A stretch of DNA of 64,000 nucleotides from Ornithodoros turicata (GCF_037126465.1 NC_088201.1:7693001-7757000), one strand, 5' to 3'; numbered from the stretch's first letter, positions 53,001-64,000 are shown. Numbers and translations are program-made. The notes: generated by a model not told the origin, from the sequence alone.

Positions 53001-53547
53001 TATGTATGCATAATATAAACCCTATATAAATATCGTATTCCAGCTTCTGCACTGTAAGTGAACCCGGACATATGTTCGGAGGGGACCACGCTCTTTGTTG
53101 CTACAGCCCTGGGAACCGAGTGCCTTTCGAGCTAGAATCAAGTCTTTTGTCCTATAGGCTGCCTCCATGTCTATGAAAATAAAGCTCAAATTTAAATCCA
53201 CAAACGAGAAGGCGCTATTCGTTCTGGCTACATACAAGCAGGACCAAGCTGTTACATAAACTTTAAACTGACACATTAAGCGGCCTTGGTAATCGCCATT
53301 CATTCCACCTTTCTCACCCTATGACCTTGTTCCAAATGCGGGAGAGGAAGACCCGGCCTTTGTGGTCGCCCGCCTTTCGGTGCATATGAGCATTCGGATG
53401 TTCTGGACGTTTGGTGCTTGTGAGCAGGTTCTCCCCTCTTGCTCATTTCCACCAAACGCTCAAAACCACCAACTTTTTTTCGGTGCATATGAGCGTTCGG
53501 AGGTTTTGAGCGTTTGGAGGTTATGAGCATTTGGTGCATATGAGGCA

Positions 53548-54358
53548 CAACCGGGCGACGACGTGTTCGAATTGCCCCAAAGATCAGAATATGTACTAAC
53601 TGTACATCGCAATACTGTCACGTAGAAGTCTCGGAGGTGTGAGAACAATGTAAATGCAGCCGAGGATGGTTTCACAAAATTATGCAATGCAGTTGTGCAG
53701 TGTATCCCGTATCTGCGACACCGGGACAGACACCGGGATCCGCCAAGGAACTACTGACTACAGGACTACAGGAAGGAGGACTACAAAACAAGTGCCCGCG
53801 AATCCAATGCAAACACAAAACTAATATATTAATGACTGTCATCTTCGATTTTTTATTTTTTTTTGAGCCGCAGTGTTTGTTCTGGACTGTCGCTTTAATG
53901 GATTTGCCGCACGGCAACAAAATTCGACTCCTGGGCAATCGAGAACAGCTCCTTACGACATAGCTGTTGCTTTTCTGGGAAGCGTCAGTCACTTCCGGCA
54001 CCCGCTCGGCGACTCATTCTATCGGGTTCGGAAGTGGATTGCCTCTCTGTGAGTGACACTTCAGTACAACCAGCCAACTTCCTGTTATACAATGCCTTTA
54101 CGAGGGCGATTTCCATCATTCTTCGGTTCAGACCGATTTAGCAGCTTGTAAGGAACAATGATGTCGCATTTATTGGTATTTTATAAACAGTTTTTACCTC
54201 TTGAGCCAGCCCTATCGCTGGTTGACCAACCTGTTACACCCTCAAAAATGTGTATTTAGCATGCTGAAAAAATCGGATTTCATTTTGATTCTAGCCTCAT
54301 TTAATGTAGATTATACAGCCCGGGGATTTAACTGAGAAACCCTGTATATGTGTGTATA
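53548..54358. other. No recognisable gene
   Basis: Non-coding; a short stretch TACAGCCCGGGGATTT...CCCTGTATA near 54314-54348 may be another mini-element. Confidence 0.4.
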
Positions 54359-54570
54359 CAGGGTGTTTGCTCTAACGTGTCCAGAAATTGTATCTAAAAC
54401 GAGCGATAAAAGAAAAGCAAGTGGTACTTTTCTGCTACTTGAGTAAGAAACAGGTACTGCTTCACTAGTAGCACCTGTTTCTTACTCAAGTAGCTGAAAA
54501 GTAGCGCTCGTTCCTCTTTTATCGCTCGCTTTAAATAAAAATTTCTAGACACGTTAGAGCAAACACCGTG
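54359..54570. mobile_element. Tc1/mariner-like MITE with CAGGGTGTTTGCTCTAACGT ends
   Basis: The left end CAGGGTGTTTGCTCTAACGT matches the right end in reverse with one change (CACGGTGTTTGC), flanked by TATA on both sides. The centre repeats GCTACTTGAGTAAGAAACAG as a hairpin and is shared with the element at 39327-39518. Confidence 0.82.
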
Positions 54571-56155
54571 TATATAGTTAGCTTGTGGGAGGCACAACTG
54601 ATTGCATGCCATTATAGCCGTAACATGCAAAACCATATGCACTGCTCTCGGTCACACAAGCTTCTTTACTTTTCCTTATGCCATCGAAGGAACTTCACAC
54701 CGGCTTGAGCTACGCCCCCTCAGAGTGTTGTCACTTTATTGGTCGTTGGCTCGTTATGATGAACTCGTGCGCATCACTTAGCGAACTCTTTTCGGCGTGT
54801 CGCTCGCATTGCGGGCTGCCGCTTTCATGCGCACGCGAGCTAAAAAAACGCTACAAGTAACGCCGTGCTCCAGAAGCGTTAACGGACTTTAGTGCAATTT
54901 CGATGCATTTTGTTCTTCCATTCAAGCTTCTATCGCTATACTTATCCTTGTTATCTTCACCTGCTCCGAACATGTGGATACCATTCAATGTAATCATTTA
55001 CCTTCTGCCGTAGGAGTCATTCGACAAGGGCGACATAATCCAGAGAAAACAATTGCCAGAATCCAAAATGACCAGTTGGACCGCTGTAGTGAGACAAACA
55101 TAGAACAAACATAGGACAAAAACAACACAATCCTCACAATTGGTTGTGGTTCGAAAATAACCCATAAGTCAGTGCCTCTCTGAAGTCTACTGCTTTCGGA
55201 CAATAAAATAGCGATATAAAAAAAATACCGACAATACAATAAGTATACCGAATAAAACAGTTCTTTTCGCGACATAGCAACCCGAACAGAAAGGCTTCAC
55301 TGGCTTCACCAGCAGCGCAGGTGAACAGTGTCTCTGTGAGGGCAGTGCCTCTGAATGAAACGAAAACCCGCGCGCCAAACCGGGTTTGAGGGCGTTATCC
55401 CCTTCGGGACATAAACTGGCCATGGTCGGGTGCGTCCCGCGAGCAGCAATTCCACAGCTGCCGGGCCCCTCGACGACGACGGCGGCTGGCTGGCTGCATT
55501 GTTCGCTGACCCATGGGGCCTGCAAGCTGGGCTCAGGCTCGTTGTCGAGCTAGGGCTTTCCGTCTCTGCGTAGCTGGTTTTGTGCGCGAACAGGTAGGGA
55601 AGGCCCCTCAACGATATTTCCTCATTCGAATAATGTTGCGTATCGAGTCCGAATGTGTTCAGGGGGAGAAAAAGAGCGTCGATGCAGGACTCTATTATCG
55701 ATCTACTGTTGTGGTTGAATGTGTTACATGATGTGGTGAAACTTTTGCACAGGAAGCCGCGATGCGAGCATATATTCACGACGGCCAGCCATGGAGGCGT
55801 TGCCCGGGCGTTGTTTACGTCTCCGGCAGTCTTTGTGTGTGCCTTGATATGAACTTTTTTCGCATAAATGTTACGCTGGTATATGGGGCTACAAAGAATG
55901 AAGTTAACCACTTGATGGACTCTGACGAATGTTCGCTAATACCCAGCTTGGAGGAGAGGATTTTTTTTTTTTTTTTTGTGCCAATCGTAGTTCCTGGTTT
56001 GTTGGAAACGGTCGATATGTGTCGCGCATTTTTGCCTCCTGAAGTTATTTTGCCTAAAGTGGCTTGGTTTTGTAAGATACGTGCACCTGTTGCAGGAGCT
56101 CTATCAACTCTGTAGGAGAACCGATTGAGGTGGGGGATGTATGCGACCCTGTGCT
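54571..56155. other. Non-coding, with a GC-rich patch at 55.3-55.6 kb
   Basis: The patch around 55360-55600 is richer in CG than its surroundings. It contains an ATG at 55513 preceded by an in-frame TGA and followed by 26 codons to a GTAGGG donor at 55591. That would splice in phase 0 to the Cdc25 exon at 56879, so it is a possible alternative first exon. The overlapping 201-codon frame on the - strand has no recognised homology. Confidence 0.3.
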
Positions 56156-56480
56156 TTCATATTTATTTATTTATTTATTTATTTACACTACCCTACTGCT
56201 CCACCTAAGTGGCATTGTGTAGGGGAGAGGAGATAACTTAACAACACAATCACAAAAGTTCACATGCATGCACTTTTCACAAAAAATGGCACTTGGGGGA
56301 AAAAACAAGATCTCGTGGAAGTCTATTCCATTCCTCAACTGTTTTAGGAAAAAAAGAATTTCTAAAAATGGACATATGAAAACGATAGGGTTCAACCTTA
56401 TACTCATGGTCTACACGTTCTGAAATGTAACTCTGTGGGAAAAGATAATGCCCTCGAGGAATGCCTGTATGTCCGTGATA
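56156..56480 (-). mobile_element. LINE 3' end with (TAAA)n tail
   Basis: On the - strand the sequence encodes VEPYRFHMSIFRNSFFPKTV, then EEWNRLPRDL, with a frame break. This is the conserved C-terminal WN-x-LP motif of CR1/jockey-type RT proteins. An untranslated tail and a (TAAA)n run at 56156-56190 follow. The copy is 5'-truncated. Confidence 0.78.
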
Positions 56481-56532
56481 TATGTGATAAAAAAGGTTTT
56501 AATCGAGATTGTCACGATATTGCGATCCTTTA

Positions 56533-56706
56533 CAGTGAACCCTCATTATTATGACCATGGTCGTTCCCGAAAATTTCGGTCATAATGCGGAATTGTCATA
56601 TTAACGGGGGCGGATTTGCAGAGGTTTCACAGCATTGTTCCCCAAGAGTATGGTCACAAAGCACTTATGTCAGATTATCGGGGGTCATATTAATGAGGGT
56701 TCACTG
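56533..56706. mobile_element. pogo/Tigger-type MITE
   Basis: Ends CAGTGAACCCTCATTA and reverse complement, with TA at 56531-56532 and 56707-56708. It is 174 bp long. It lies about 170 bp upstream of the first Cdc25 exon of the downstream block. Confidence 0.82.
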
Positions 56707-56878
56707 TATATTGTATTTTGAGCAAATTTCCATATATTTTTGCTATATTAATATGCCATATTTTCCCATATACACCATAATATTGTAAAAGTGTGTAACA
56801 CAAGTAGAATTGTATATGCACAAGAAGCACGCACACAAGCATGCACAAGTGTAATGGTACAAACTTTTTTGAATGCAG

Positions 56879-59800
56879 AATGAGGGTTCCTTTGACAAGG
56901 AGAACCTCCCTGGTTCAACGGAGGGACCAACAAGCTCTTCTCCATATTCACCTCCAAAAGCCAAGCCTAGCATTCCATTAATATCGCAACCTTCGCGACA
57001 AAACTCTGAAGACAGTGGCTGTCCAATCGAGCTGGTATGTAACAGTTTTGCTTCGCATCGGCTGTTCGTATGCTACAGGTACAGGAACTCATACTGCCTT
57101 ATTGCTTCCTTTTCTGAAGCACACTGATAACAGATATGCGCTTGACGCCTTCGGGTACGTGTTCGACTCCTTCGGCGATCTTCGGCAATCGAAAGCCAGC
57201 TGCGCCAGCAGCGACGAAGGAATTCGAAGGTTGGACGGTTCGTCCATGTCCAGCAAGGATGACAGCATGTCGCAGAAGGTGGGGTTCAAAGATCGGCTGG
57301 TTGCGGACATTGCTCTTGACCGGTGCTATTGTTCTTGCGTGTATTTTTTAGCAGACTAGTTGGGAGTCTGGCCTACCTGCAGCCAGCAGCGCACGCAGTT
57401 CATTTCTGGCAACTGGGGATAGTGAGGATGGATTTCCTACGACACTCGAGGAATTTTTCCAGGGACAGGTAATGAGCGTAAGCCTATCCTGGACCTAATT
57501 CTGAAGGGACAGTAGAAAGTGTCGTTTGCGCTTCTCCTTAAATACTCGTACTGTAAGTGCAGCATAATTTTGCAAACAATTTGCACTATTGGCGAATTCC
57601 GCGGGTCGTTTTTGTGCACTGCAGTGTGTGCCGGTGGCGGTCCAGCCTAGAAACTGACGAAGAGCGGACAGAAGGGCCAATGCAACGTGACGGATTGAAG
57701 TAGCCGCGTGCATGCTCGAGCCAGTGTAACATTTTCTGCACCACAATGGCTAGCAGAATTCGCCTTACCTAAAGCAGAAGAAAGTAACTTCTCCAATCGA
57801 ACTAGTGCAGTATGAAGTGCCTGAATGTCATTCTGCAATATAAGATACAATATCTCATTTGTGAAGATGATCAACAATGTACAGGGTGAATCTAGCAAAG
57901 ATTACACATTTCGATCCCGTCGTAAAAATAGAAGGTGAAGTCCCTGGAGCTTCAAACTTTGCACACTTACAGTAATTTGTCGCTATCGCTAAGTTTTATC
58001 GCTATTTTTTTAAACAGTATCATTTTGTAGAAAAAAGTTTCCTATAGCGTATACTGCCATGTTTTCCTCTCTCTGCTTCACGTTCAAGTCACCGTGTATA
58101 GGTGGCGCTGCCTTGAAACCCTGTATCTGGTTCAACTGGTTGTGCTTCGTCTCTAGGCAGCGCCACTCATGGTGCTATGAACGTATGGCAGACAGCGGGC
58201 AGTTTTTATCTACAAAGTGATAGCATTTGAAAAAAAAAATAAGGGTAAAGCTTTGGGTGAATGACGACTCTTTTACGACCCTATAGAAATGTGTAGCCTT
58301 TGCTGAATTCACCCTGTGTATTGTCTGCAGTAAATGCATTCAGCTCTTGATTATATCTTAACGCAAATGGTACTAGGAAAGTCCTCATTGCGTATGGACC
58401 AGAAAGGCACTGTGGAATACCACGGAAATGCAGGCTTATTTGCAATGCGGGCCACTTTCAGGATGTGGAATCTCACATGCCTCCCAGATACAACGACCTC
58501 CTCAGTGCCCCACTATACAGTGCTCCACTGTCTGCGTCAGTTCCTAAAAAATCAGTGGGTACTCCGTCGTTTCATGTGTACAGCGAGGGCTCGCCCGAGA
58601 ACAGCAAGGAACAAATACGGCGGCGCCTAATGCTTGGATCAGAAGACGAAACTGTGAGTATCGCGTTTGTGCGTGTATCATATATGCACGAAGCAAGCAT
58701 TGAAGCAGTTGAAGTGAAACATTAACTGAAACTTAGGTAATTCAGGATGCATATTCTATTAGGGAGACATTAGTGAACTTCCTTTTCCTGCAAGAAAACT
58801 TGAGCCAAAGCAATTTTGGGAGCCAAATTTTTCCATGAATTCGGAATGTATTTTCCGGCCACTAAACCCAGCCAGGGCTCACGACTTTATTCACTTATAA
58901 ACGACATGGTGTTCTACAGTTCAGTGTAAAGCGCATCTTTGTAGCGGATATTACTCATATATAGAGCCTGAAGTTTCAGGGTTTAACCCGATTCTTCCCC
59001 GAATTTGCACCCCGAATTGAAGGTTCACCCTTTATGGTGAAACCAGATTTTCACCCGGCAAATTGCCCCCACTGGGATGTCTGTAGGAATGCATGAACTT
59101 ACTTGTTTGGCAGCAAATGCAGTTACATCACCGTTTGTACCAGACCATTACAGTTTGAGCAACTCAGCCCGATTTCTCCACGAATTTAGCATACCGGGAG
59201 TTTTTTCACCCGAATTCGCATACGTGCACACGTTTAGTGCACACGTTTATTTACCCGATTTTTACCCCCCGAATTTTGAAAAAAATATTTCCCGAAAGCT
59301 TCAGGCTCTATCATATATACTCATATCAATGGCAGCAATTGGAGTTGCTATCGCCATTTCTCATTTCACGATTTCGTCTGCTGCACCTAAATCATTGCTT
59401 TTTTTAAAATTTAATTAGAGCCGTCATATAGACATGTATTAGCCACAAGTGGTGTTGCACATATTTATTTGGTAATGAAAGTTCATATGGGGCTTACTAG
59501 CGACACTATAGCGACTAGAGAAAATAAAGTTTGAGATTGTATCATTTTCGAAGTGTAGACAAACTGTGCTAGAAATTTTTTGCGTATCCTTATAATTTTT
59601 GAATTTGCAAAATGCGAATCATGCGGGTTTTACAGTACTTCCAATTTCAAAATCTGTGCTTAATGAGGGTCATGCACATCATATCTCCTTCAGCTCTCCT
59701 TCCTTGTCACATAATAGTGCTAAGCAGTTGTCACTGAATTTCGAACGGAATTAGTACCGAAAGTGTGCAACCCAAAACAAGGTATGTCCCGTATTTATCA

Positions 59801-61437
59801 GGTGTCAAGTCCACCCAGACGGCTGAACTGCCCTCCGGTAACCAAGCTAGGAACTCCGTCAACGCCTCTTGGTTCCCTAGAGTCCGTGCTGAACTGCAAC
59901 GTCTCCATAAAGAATCCCTTCAAGCGTCCTGTGTCACCTGGAGAGGGATGCTCCTCCTCTTTATTGGTCAAGCGCCCAAAATCAGACAGTTTCCAGAGGG
60001 TTATGAGCTGCAGTGAGGTCAGTAATACATCTTGGGCTCAATGACTTCATTGACTACATTCTGTACCTGGCTACGCTATATTTCAGCCAAGCTGCACAAC
60101 AAAGGTGATCACCCTTCAGCGATGCCATTCTGAGAATGAAGCATCAATCAAACTTGCACTACAGAAGTGTGAGTATATGCTGATCATATATAATGCAGGA
60201 AAAGTAAATGTGGCACTAAATGGTACTGATGGATTCCTGGTTTCCTTAACAGCTGAACAGCAGCCAGATCTTATAGGAGATTTTTCAAAGGTGCGTTTTC
60301 ATTTCGTTATTGTCCTGGTAACGTGGTTAATGTGAAAGCGTTCGGATATATGAAGTGGGGGTGTGTTGGGCATCGCAAGCACATGTAGAGCACTTTACGT
60401 TAGTGCCTGCAGAATCTTCAGTGCCCTGAGGGTCAGAACGATCAATAGGGTCTCAATCAATAGATAATTTGTTAACTGTGTACTCTGAGAGGGTACTCTG
60501 ATTGTGCTATCAAACCCAAGGCAGCAGCCTGAGTGTGCCTGAAGGGAGCTGGTGGTGCTAATTGTATTTTCTTTTCCAGCCTTATGCACTGCCATTGATG
60601 AAAGGCAAACACGATGACCTTAAAATGATCTCACCAGTGACGGTTAGTCCATATCTCAGTATTTTTTGGGAACTTGTTTTTGAGGGCTTCAGTAAGGAGC
60701 TGGTGCATCTTGGGTTATCACAGGGAGAGAACATGTAATGGAATTGTACAGCCTTCATGCAGGGCCACAATTTGTGCTGAGGCTAGCCATTTTTACAGAA
60801 GAACATGTAGTTAACTTCTCAAATGATTAGACACCCGGTAATGTCTTTCAAAATATTGTGCACTCATCTCCTGTGATTGAGATTGTATCAGCAGACGCAG
60901 TTTTGAATTTTAGGATGGCGTGATCACAATTGCAGTGGTGAATGTGTAACTTCATTACATGTAAATCATGTGAACCATGTACATTGAGTAGGATCTTCTG
61001 AGGAATATGTGAGCGACTGTATATGCCACAGAACATGGCAGTTTAGTGTTAGTTACCTTAGTTTGTAGTACTTTTAGTTAGTCCAGTGTTTAATATCCAG
61101 TGACCCATTGCCTTGGTTCTCATACCTCACTCCTCATATTTCAGCTAGCCGAAGTCTTGGAAGGAAAATACAACCATTCCGTGAAAGAGTATGCTGTGAT
61201 CGATTGCCGATATCCGTACGAATATGAAGGGGGACATATCAGTGTAAGAGCATTTTGTTTTCTATTTTCAGAGCTACTTTAGTCGCTATAAATTAATGTT
61301 TGCTTATCGCAGGGCGCAGTAAATATCTACACGCGTGAAGACTTAATGTCGTGTCTTCTGCCCGAAAAGATGACCAACCAAGAGCAGAAAGTGCTCGTGT
61401 TCCACTGTGAATTTTCATCTGAACGTGGCCCCAAAAT
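56879..61437 (+). CDS. cdc25: M-phase inducer phosphatase Cdc25, ten consecutive exons (3' partial)
   Basis: Exons 56879-57034, 57120-57278, 57355-57468, 58462-58653, 59802-60017, 60087-60168, 60253-60290, 60580-60642, 61145-61243 and 61313-61437 join in one frame. The N-terminal regulatory part is Ser/Pro-rich (DKENLPG, FKRPVSPGE). Then come PDLIGDFSK, the family linker GKHDDLKMISPVT, and the rhodanese-like core [20 protein letters not shown]. The CX5R loop is CEFSSERGP, with Cys at 61406-61408 and Arg at 61424-61426. Cdc25 removes inhibitory phosphates from Thr14/Tyr15 of CDKs. The last exon ends with two bases of a codon. The C-terminal exons (CRY...DR and beyond) were not found up to 64000, so they lie past the window. 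The donor at 57279 (GTGGGG) is the weakest junction. Confidence 0.94.
57882..58316. mobile_element. Tc1/mariner-like MITE in a Cdc25 intron
   Basis: Left end CAGGGTGAATCTAGCAAAG and right end CTTTGCTGAATTCACCCTG are diverged inverted repeats of about 45 bp, flanked by TGTA on each side. It is 435 bp long with no coding capacity seen. Confidence 0.78.
58963..59310. mobile_element. hAT-type MITE, copy 3 of the CCTGAAG/TTTCGGG family, in a Cdc25 intron
   Basis: It begins AGAGCCTGAAGTTTCAGGGT and ends CTTCAGGCTCTA, flanked by perfect 8-bp duplications TCATATAT at 58955-58962 and 59311-59318. Iterated CACCCGAATT and ACCCCCCGAATT units fill the body. Confidence 0.85.
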
Positions 61438-62418
61438 GTAAGTGTTCAAAATGCTTTTCCTTTCCTACAATTAGCATACTGAATAGCATACAACATAGCA
61501 ATAGCATTCCAACATAGCATACTGTGTTGCATTCTGTATTGGAAACAGAACTGATTGGTTGCTCTGTAAACATGAGCCCTCTTTTCTGCTATGACAAATG
61601 ACTGCGTGGAGCATTAATCCAGCCGCCATCCTAGTCTGCAGAAATTAGCCACAATTCATCAGTTAATTTATCGGGAGGTGGTTATTTATCTGACTTGTGT
61701 AAAAATCCCTTTTTGTATAGACAAATAGAATATAGGCAAATAGATGAGAATAGACAAATTCTGTTATTTAAAGGCAGTGGTGGTGGTAGTTCTTACCTTA
61801 CAGAGCTTAAATGACAATACTGCGCCAACATAGGATGATTTAGGATCACATAGGATAGTGCAGGCTGTCGTCACTCGTTACAACGCTGAGCGGCTGATGG
61901 ATGTTGCATATTCAGCAGTTCTCCCACCTTAAAGGGGCACTAAAATGTAAAACGAGTTCACTCAAATTACGTTACATGCTATGTTAATTCCACACATGTC
62001 GTCATAATTCAAAACTGTTACGAAGCTACAATCACAGTTATACCAGACTCTTTCTTGCTTCGGTGCTAAGGAGTGAACGCCGCTTCAGCTCGTGCGTCAG
62101 CGTTTTTAGTCCATGCCATGGAGCAGTCCTGGTGCAATCTGGAGCAATCCACTTCGCAACGCGCACTATGTTTTTACAAATATGTTTTTGTTTTATGTTC
62201 AAATTTGTTTTTACTGGGGATCTCATTCGTTCCCGCCAAAGGCAGCCCTGTTTTCGTTGCATTTTCCTTCTAAACGGTAGCGTTGTGTGAACTACTTTTC
62301 TTTGAATTGTACTAATTGAAACACAAACTTTCATTTGAGAGCACATTGTTTTTGCATTTTAGTCCCCCTTTAGTTTCTGTTTTTCCCAATCAGTGTTCTG
62401 GGCGCAACACTTTAGGTA
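61438..62418. other. Cdc25 intron sequence
   Basis: No exon matching the expected next Cdc25 segment was found. An AGCATACNNNATAGCA-like direct repeat near 61475-61525 is the only structure noted. Confidence 0.45.
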
Positions 62419-63074
62419 CAGGTCCCGACAAAAGTTTACGGAACACGCGAGCGGTGTATTTTCTCCTCTGTACGACACCCTAGCGGCAAGCGGAAGCTGG
62501 CGAAATCAGGCCAGTTCACTGCCTCAGAGGGGTGGACGACTGCGCTCTTAGCGACAGAGGACTGTTGTATGTGCCCGCAAAGTGAGTTGGATTTTACTGT
62601 TGTGCTCGCCAACAACACGTGATTCAACGATTGTTGAGACAGGGAGCTCGCCGCTATCATCGTGATAACAAGGATGAATCATAGTGGCAACACTTTACAG
62701 TGTATTGCTTTTATTGGAAAGCCATGATATGTAGACAAGAGAAAGAAAAGTATCTGGTAAACAGTTGCTTTATTATGGACGACGCTTGACGTGCTCAAAC
62801 AATTGGCGCTGACATTGATAATTGATTGATTGATAAACAACTGAAGTGAGTCACGAGTTGTTGACGAGCACAACAGTTAAATCCAACTCACTTCGCGGGC
62901 ATATACAACAGTAATCATACCGAAACTCCCGCTGTGTGTCGCTAAGAGCGCAGTCGTCCACCCCTCTGAGGCAGTGAACTGGCCTGATTTCGCCAGCTTC
63001 CGCATGCCGCTAGGGTGTCGTACCGAGGAGAAAATACACCGCTCGCGTATTCCGTAAACTTTTGTCGGGACCTG
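62419..63074. mobile_element. MITE with about 200-bp inverted arms, in the last visible Cdc25 intron
   Basis: Arms (about 62419-62630 and 62845-63074) begin CAGGTCCCGACAAAAGTTTA and are nearly identical in inverse orientation, with an extra segment of about 24 bp in the right arm. TA flanks both ends (62417-62418, 63075-63076), fitting a Tc1/mariner-like origin. No transposase in the 656 bp. Confidence 0.85.
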
Positions 63075-63076
63075 TA

Positions 63077-64000
63077 CACTTAACTCTCGTGTTATTCCGA
63101 GATATCTGTGGTGATCGCCCCCGAATCGAACGGCACGATTCTCCCACGTCAATTGGCCTTCCATTCGGGCTGCGTTTAATGTGTGGGGAATTAAAAAAAG
63201 TACCAGCATTTAAGCGCCCAAGTTGAGGTTGATCCAATATGGTACCGTAAACAAAACGTAGCTACCCTATGAAAAAAGTAATTGAGAATTAGGAATAAAA
63301 CCAGTTTTTCCAGCATTGTTTTTACCCTTGCATGGTGTACTGCTGCACCTGTCTATGCCAGGCAGAAGATATGCACATGAGCACTTGCACGACAGCCATT
63401 GTAACTATTGTGAGGATTAAAGTGGCCTCATCTTAATTCTTGCACTGAGCGAAATACTAAAGCATTACAAAAGCAGAGATGACATGCCAAATTGAAACTC
63501 TTGCAAACTTGCAAAGGCAAGAATACAGTGTGTAAATAGGAGATAATTTCAGTGCTTCTGAACGTTGTCATAATCGTTGTGAACTGCATATTTTTCTTAA
63601 TAGTTTTTCATATTAGTACTCGATTTGGAGAAGCAGCTTTTGAGCAGAGCCTTTCAGTAATGAATTCCCCATACACCATCTACTCCACAATAACCATACT
63701 GCTCCTGTTTTTTGGTGTATATTTTTAATGTATGGCATACTAAGATATTTCATGGTCACTACGTACGGTCATTTCTTTTCCGCGCGGCCCTTCACGTTGT
63801 GGTTCCTAGTCAACGATTTGAATCGGAGGCCCGTGCATTATGATAACCCCAGTTTAGTGAAAGGTCTGAACACTATCACGTGCATAACACATTGCACCAC
63901 AATGATGTCATGTCTATTCACGCTCACGGCCACACAAATGAGATACCACCTGAGATGGCTGTACAATGATGTATTTGCTTTAGTGTGTTGAACCAGCCAT
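63077..64000. other. Cdc25 intron sequence to window end
   Basis: Searched for the next Cdc25 exon (expected to begin with G completing Met, then Cys-Arg-Tyr/Phe); none seen. No RNA gene or element ends recognised. Confidence 0.45.

Larger units (their letters stand above)
49735..53547. mobile_element. Composite element bounded by about 330-bp inverted arms
   Basis: Left arm about 49735-50063 and right arm about 53217-53547 are near-identical inverted copies. The outer part of each is made of CTCATAWGCACCRAA and CCTCCAAACGCTC units that are partly self-complementary. The inner part (from GGCCGGGTCTTCCTCTCCCG) is single-copy-like. Between them lie a tandem motif array, a LINE fragment and the C-terminal part of a hAT transposase. 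It could be one large hAT-type element filled with later insertions, or two converging copies of a repeat. No target-site duplication was found. Confidence 0.65.

Noticed and set aside
55306..55911. 201-codon open frame on the - strand
   Set aside because: No known domain; it covers a CG-richer patch where several frames are open.
57120..57359. Cdc25 exon read through into 57279-57359
   Set aside because: The next exon at 57355 joins in phase from a donor at 57279. Readthrough ends in a stop at 57357-57359 and loses the rest of the protein, though the GTGGGG donor is weak.
61438..64000. Missing C-terminal Cdc25 exons
   Set aside because: Searched for the conserved segment after the CX5R loop on the + strand; nothing matching, so the exons must lie beyond the window.

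Overview
This is a eukaryotic nuclear window. It has split genes with consensus GT..AG introns and very large introns, and dense non-autonomous transposons (MITEs) fill most of the sequence. The protein genes are metazoan. The transposon mix (tRNA-headed SINEs resembling the Ruka family described from ixodid ticks, pogo/Tigger-type MITEs, many hAT-type MITEs, LINE 3' fragments) suggests a chelicerate, probably a hard tick. The species cannot be fixed from the sequence.

Layout: (1) 1-4.0 kb is repeat-rich. (2) 4.0-7.4 kb carries, on the + strand, the last six exons of an RNF38/RNF44-type RING-H2 E3 ligase with two poly-histidine tracts; its probable 3' UTR runs to about 9.3 kb. (3) 9.3-14.3 kb holds repeats. 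(4) 14.3-15.9 kb carries, on the - strand, a six-exon gene for histone stem-loop binding protein (SLBP). (5) From 16.75 kb on the + strand are two coding exons that look like the N-terminus of a Cdc25 phosphatase, head-to-head with SLBP. (6) 17.1-56.9 kb is repeat-filled and contains one intact intronless gene, a 648-residue fatty acid transport protein (FATP/SLC27) at 33.2-35.2 kb. It also holds a composite element of about 3.8 kb bounded by inverted arms of about 330 bp (49.7-53.5 kb). (7) 56.9-61.4 kb carries ten consecutive in-phase exons of Cdc25, through the rhodanese-like catalytic core with the CX5R signature. The C-terminal exons lie beyond the window.

SLBP (histone mRNA processing in S phase) and Cdc25 (CDK activation at G1/S or G2/M) are both cell-cycle genes. 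They appear to share a divergent upstream region of about 850 bp that contains an E2F-like site. If the two N-terminal exons do belong to Cdc25, the FATP gene is nested in a 39.8-kb Cdc25 intron on the same strand. Those exons do not join in phase to the downstream block, so at least one exon is unplaced or there is an alternative promoter; a possible alternative first exon is noted at 55.5 kb.

The hunt gave mostly transposon biology: one hAT-type MITE family in three copies with target-site duplications, a fold-back element with a 9-bp duplication, an inverted SINE pair, two MITEs with unrelated ends but a shared core, and the 49.7-53.5 kb composite.
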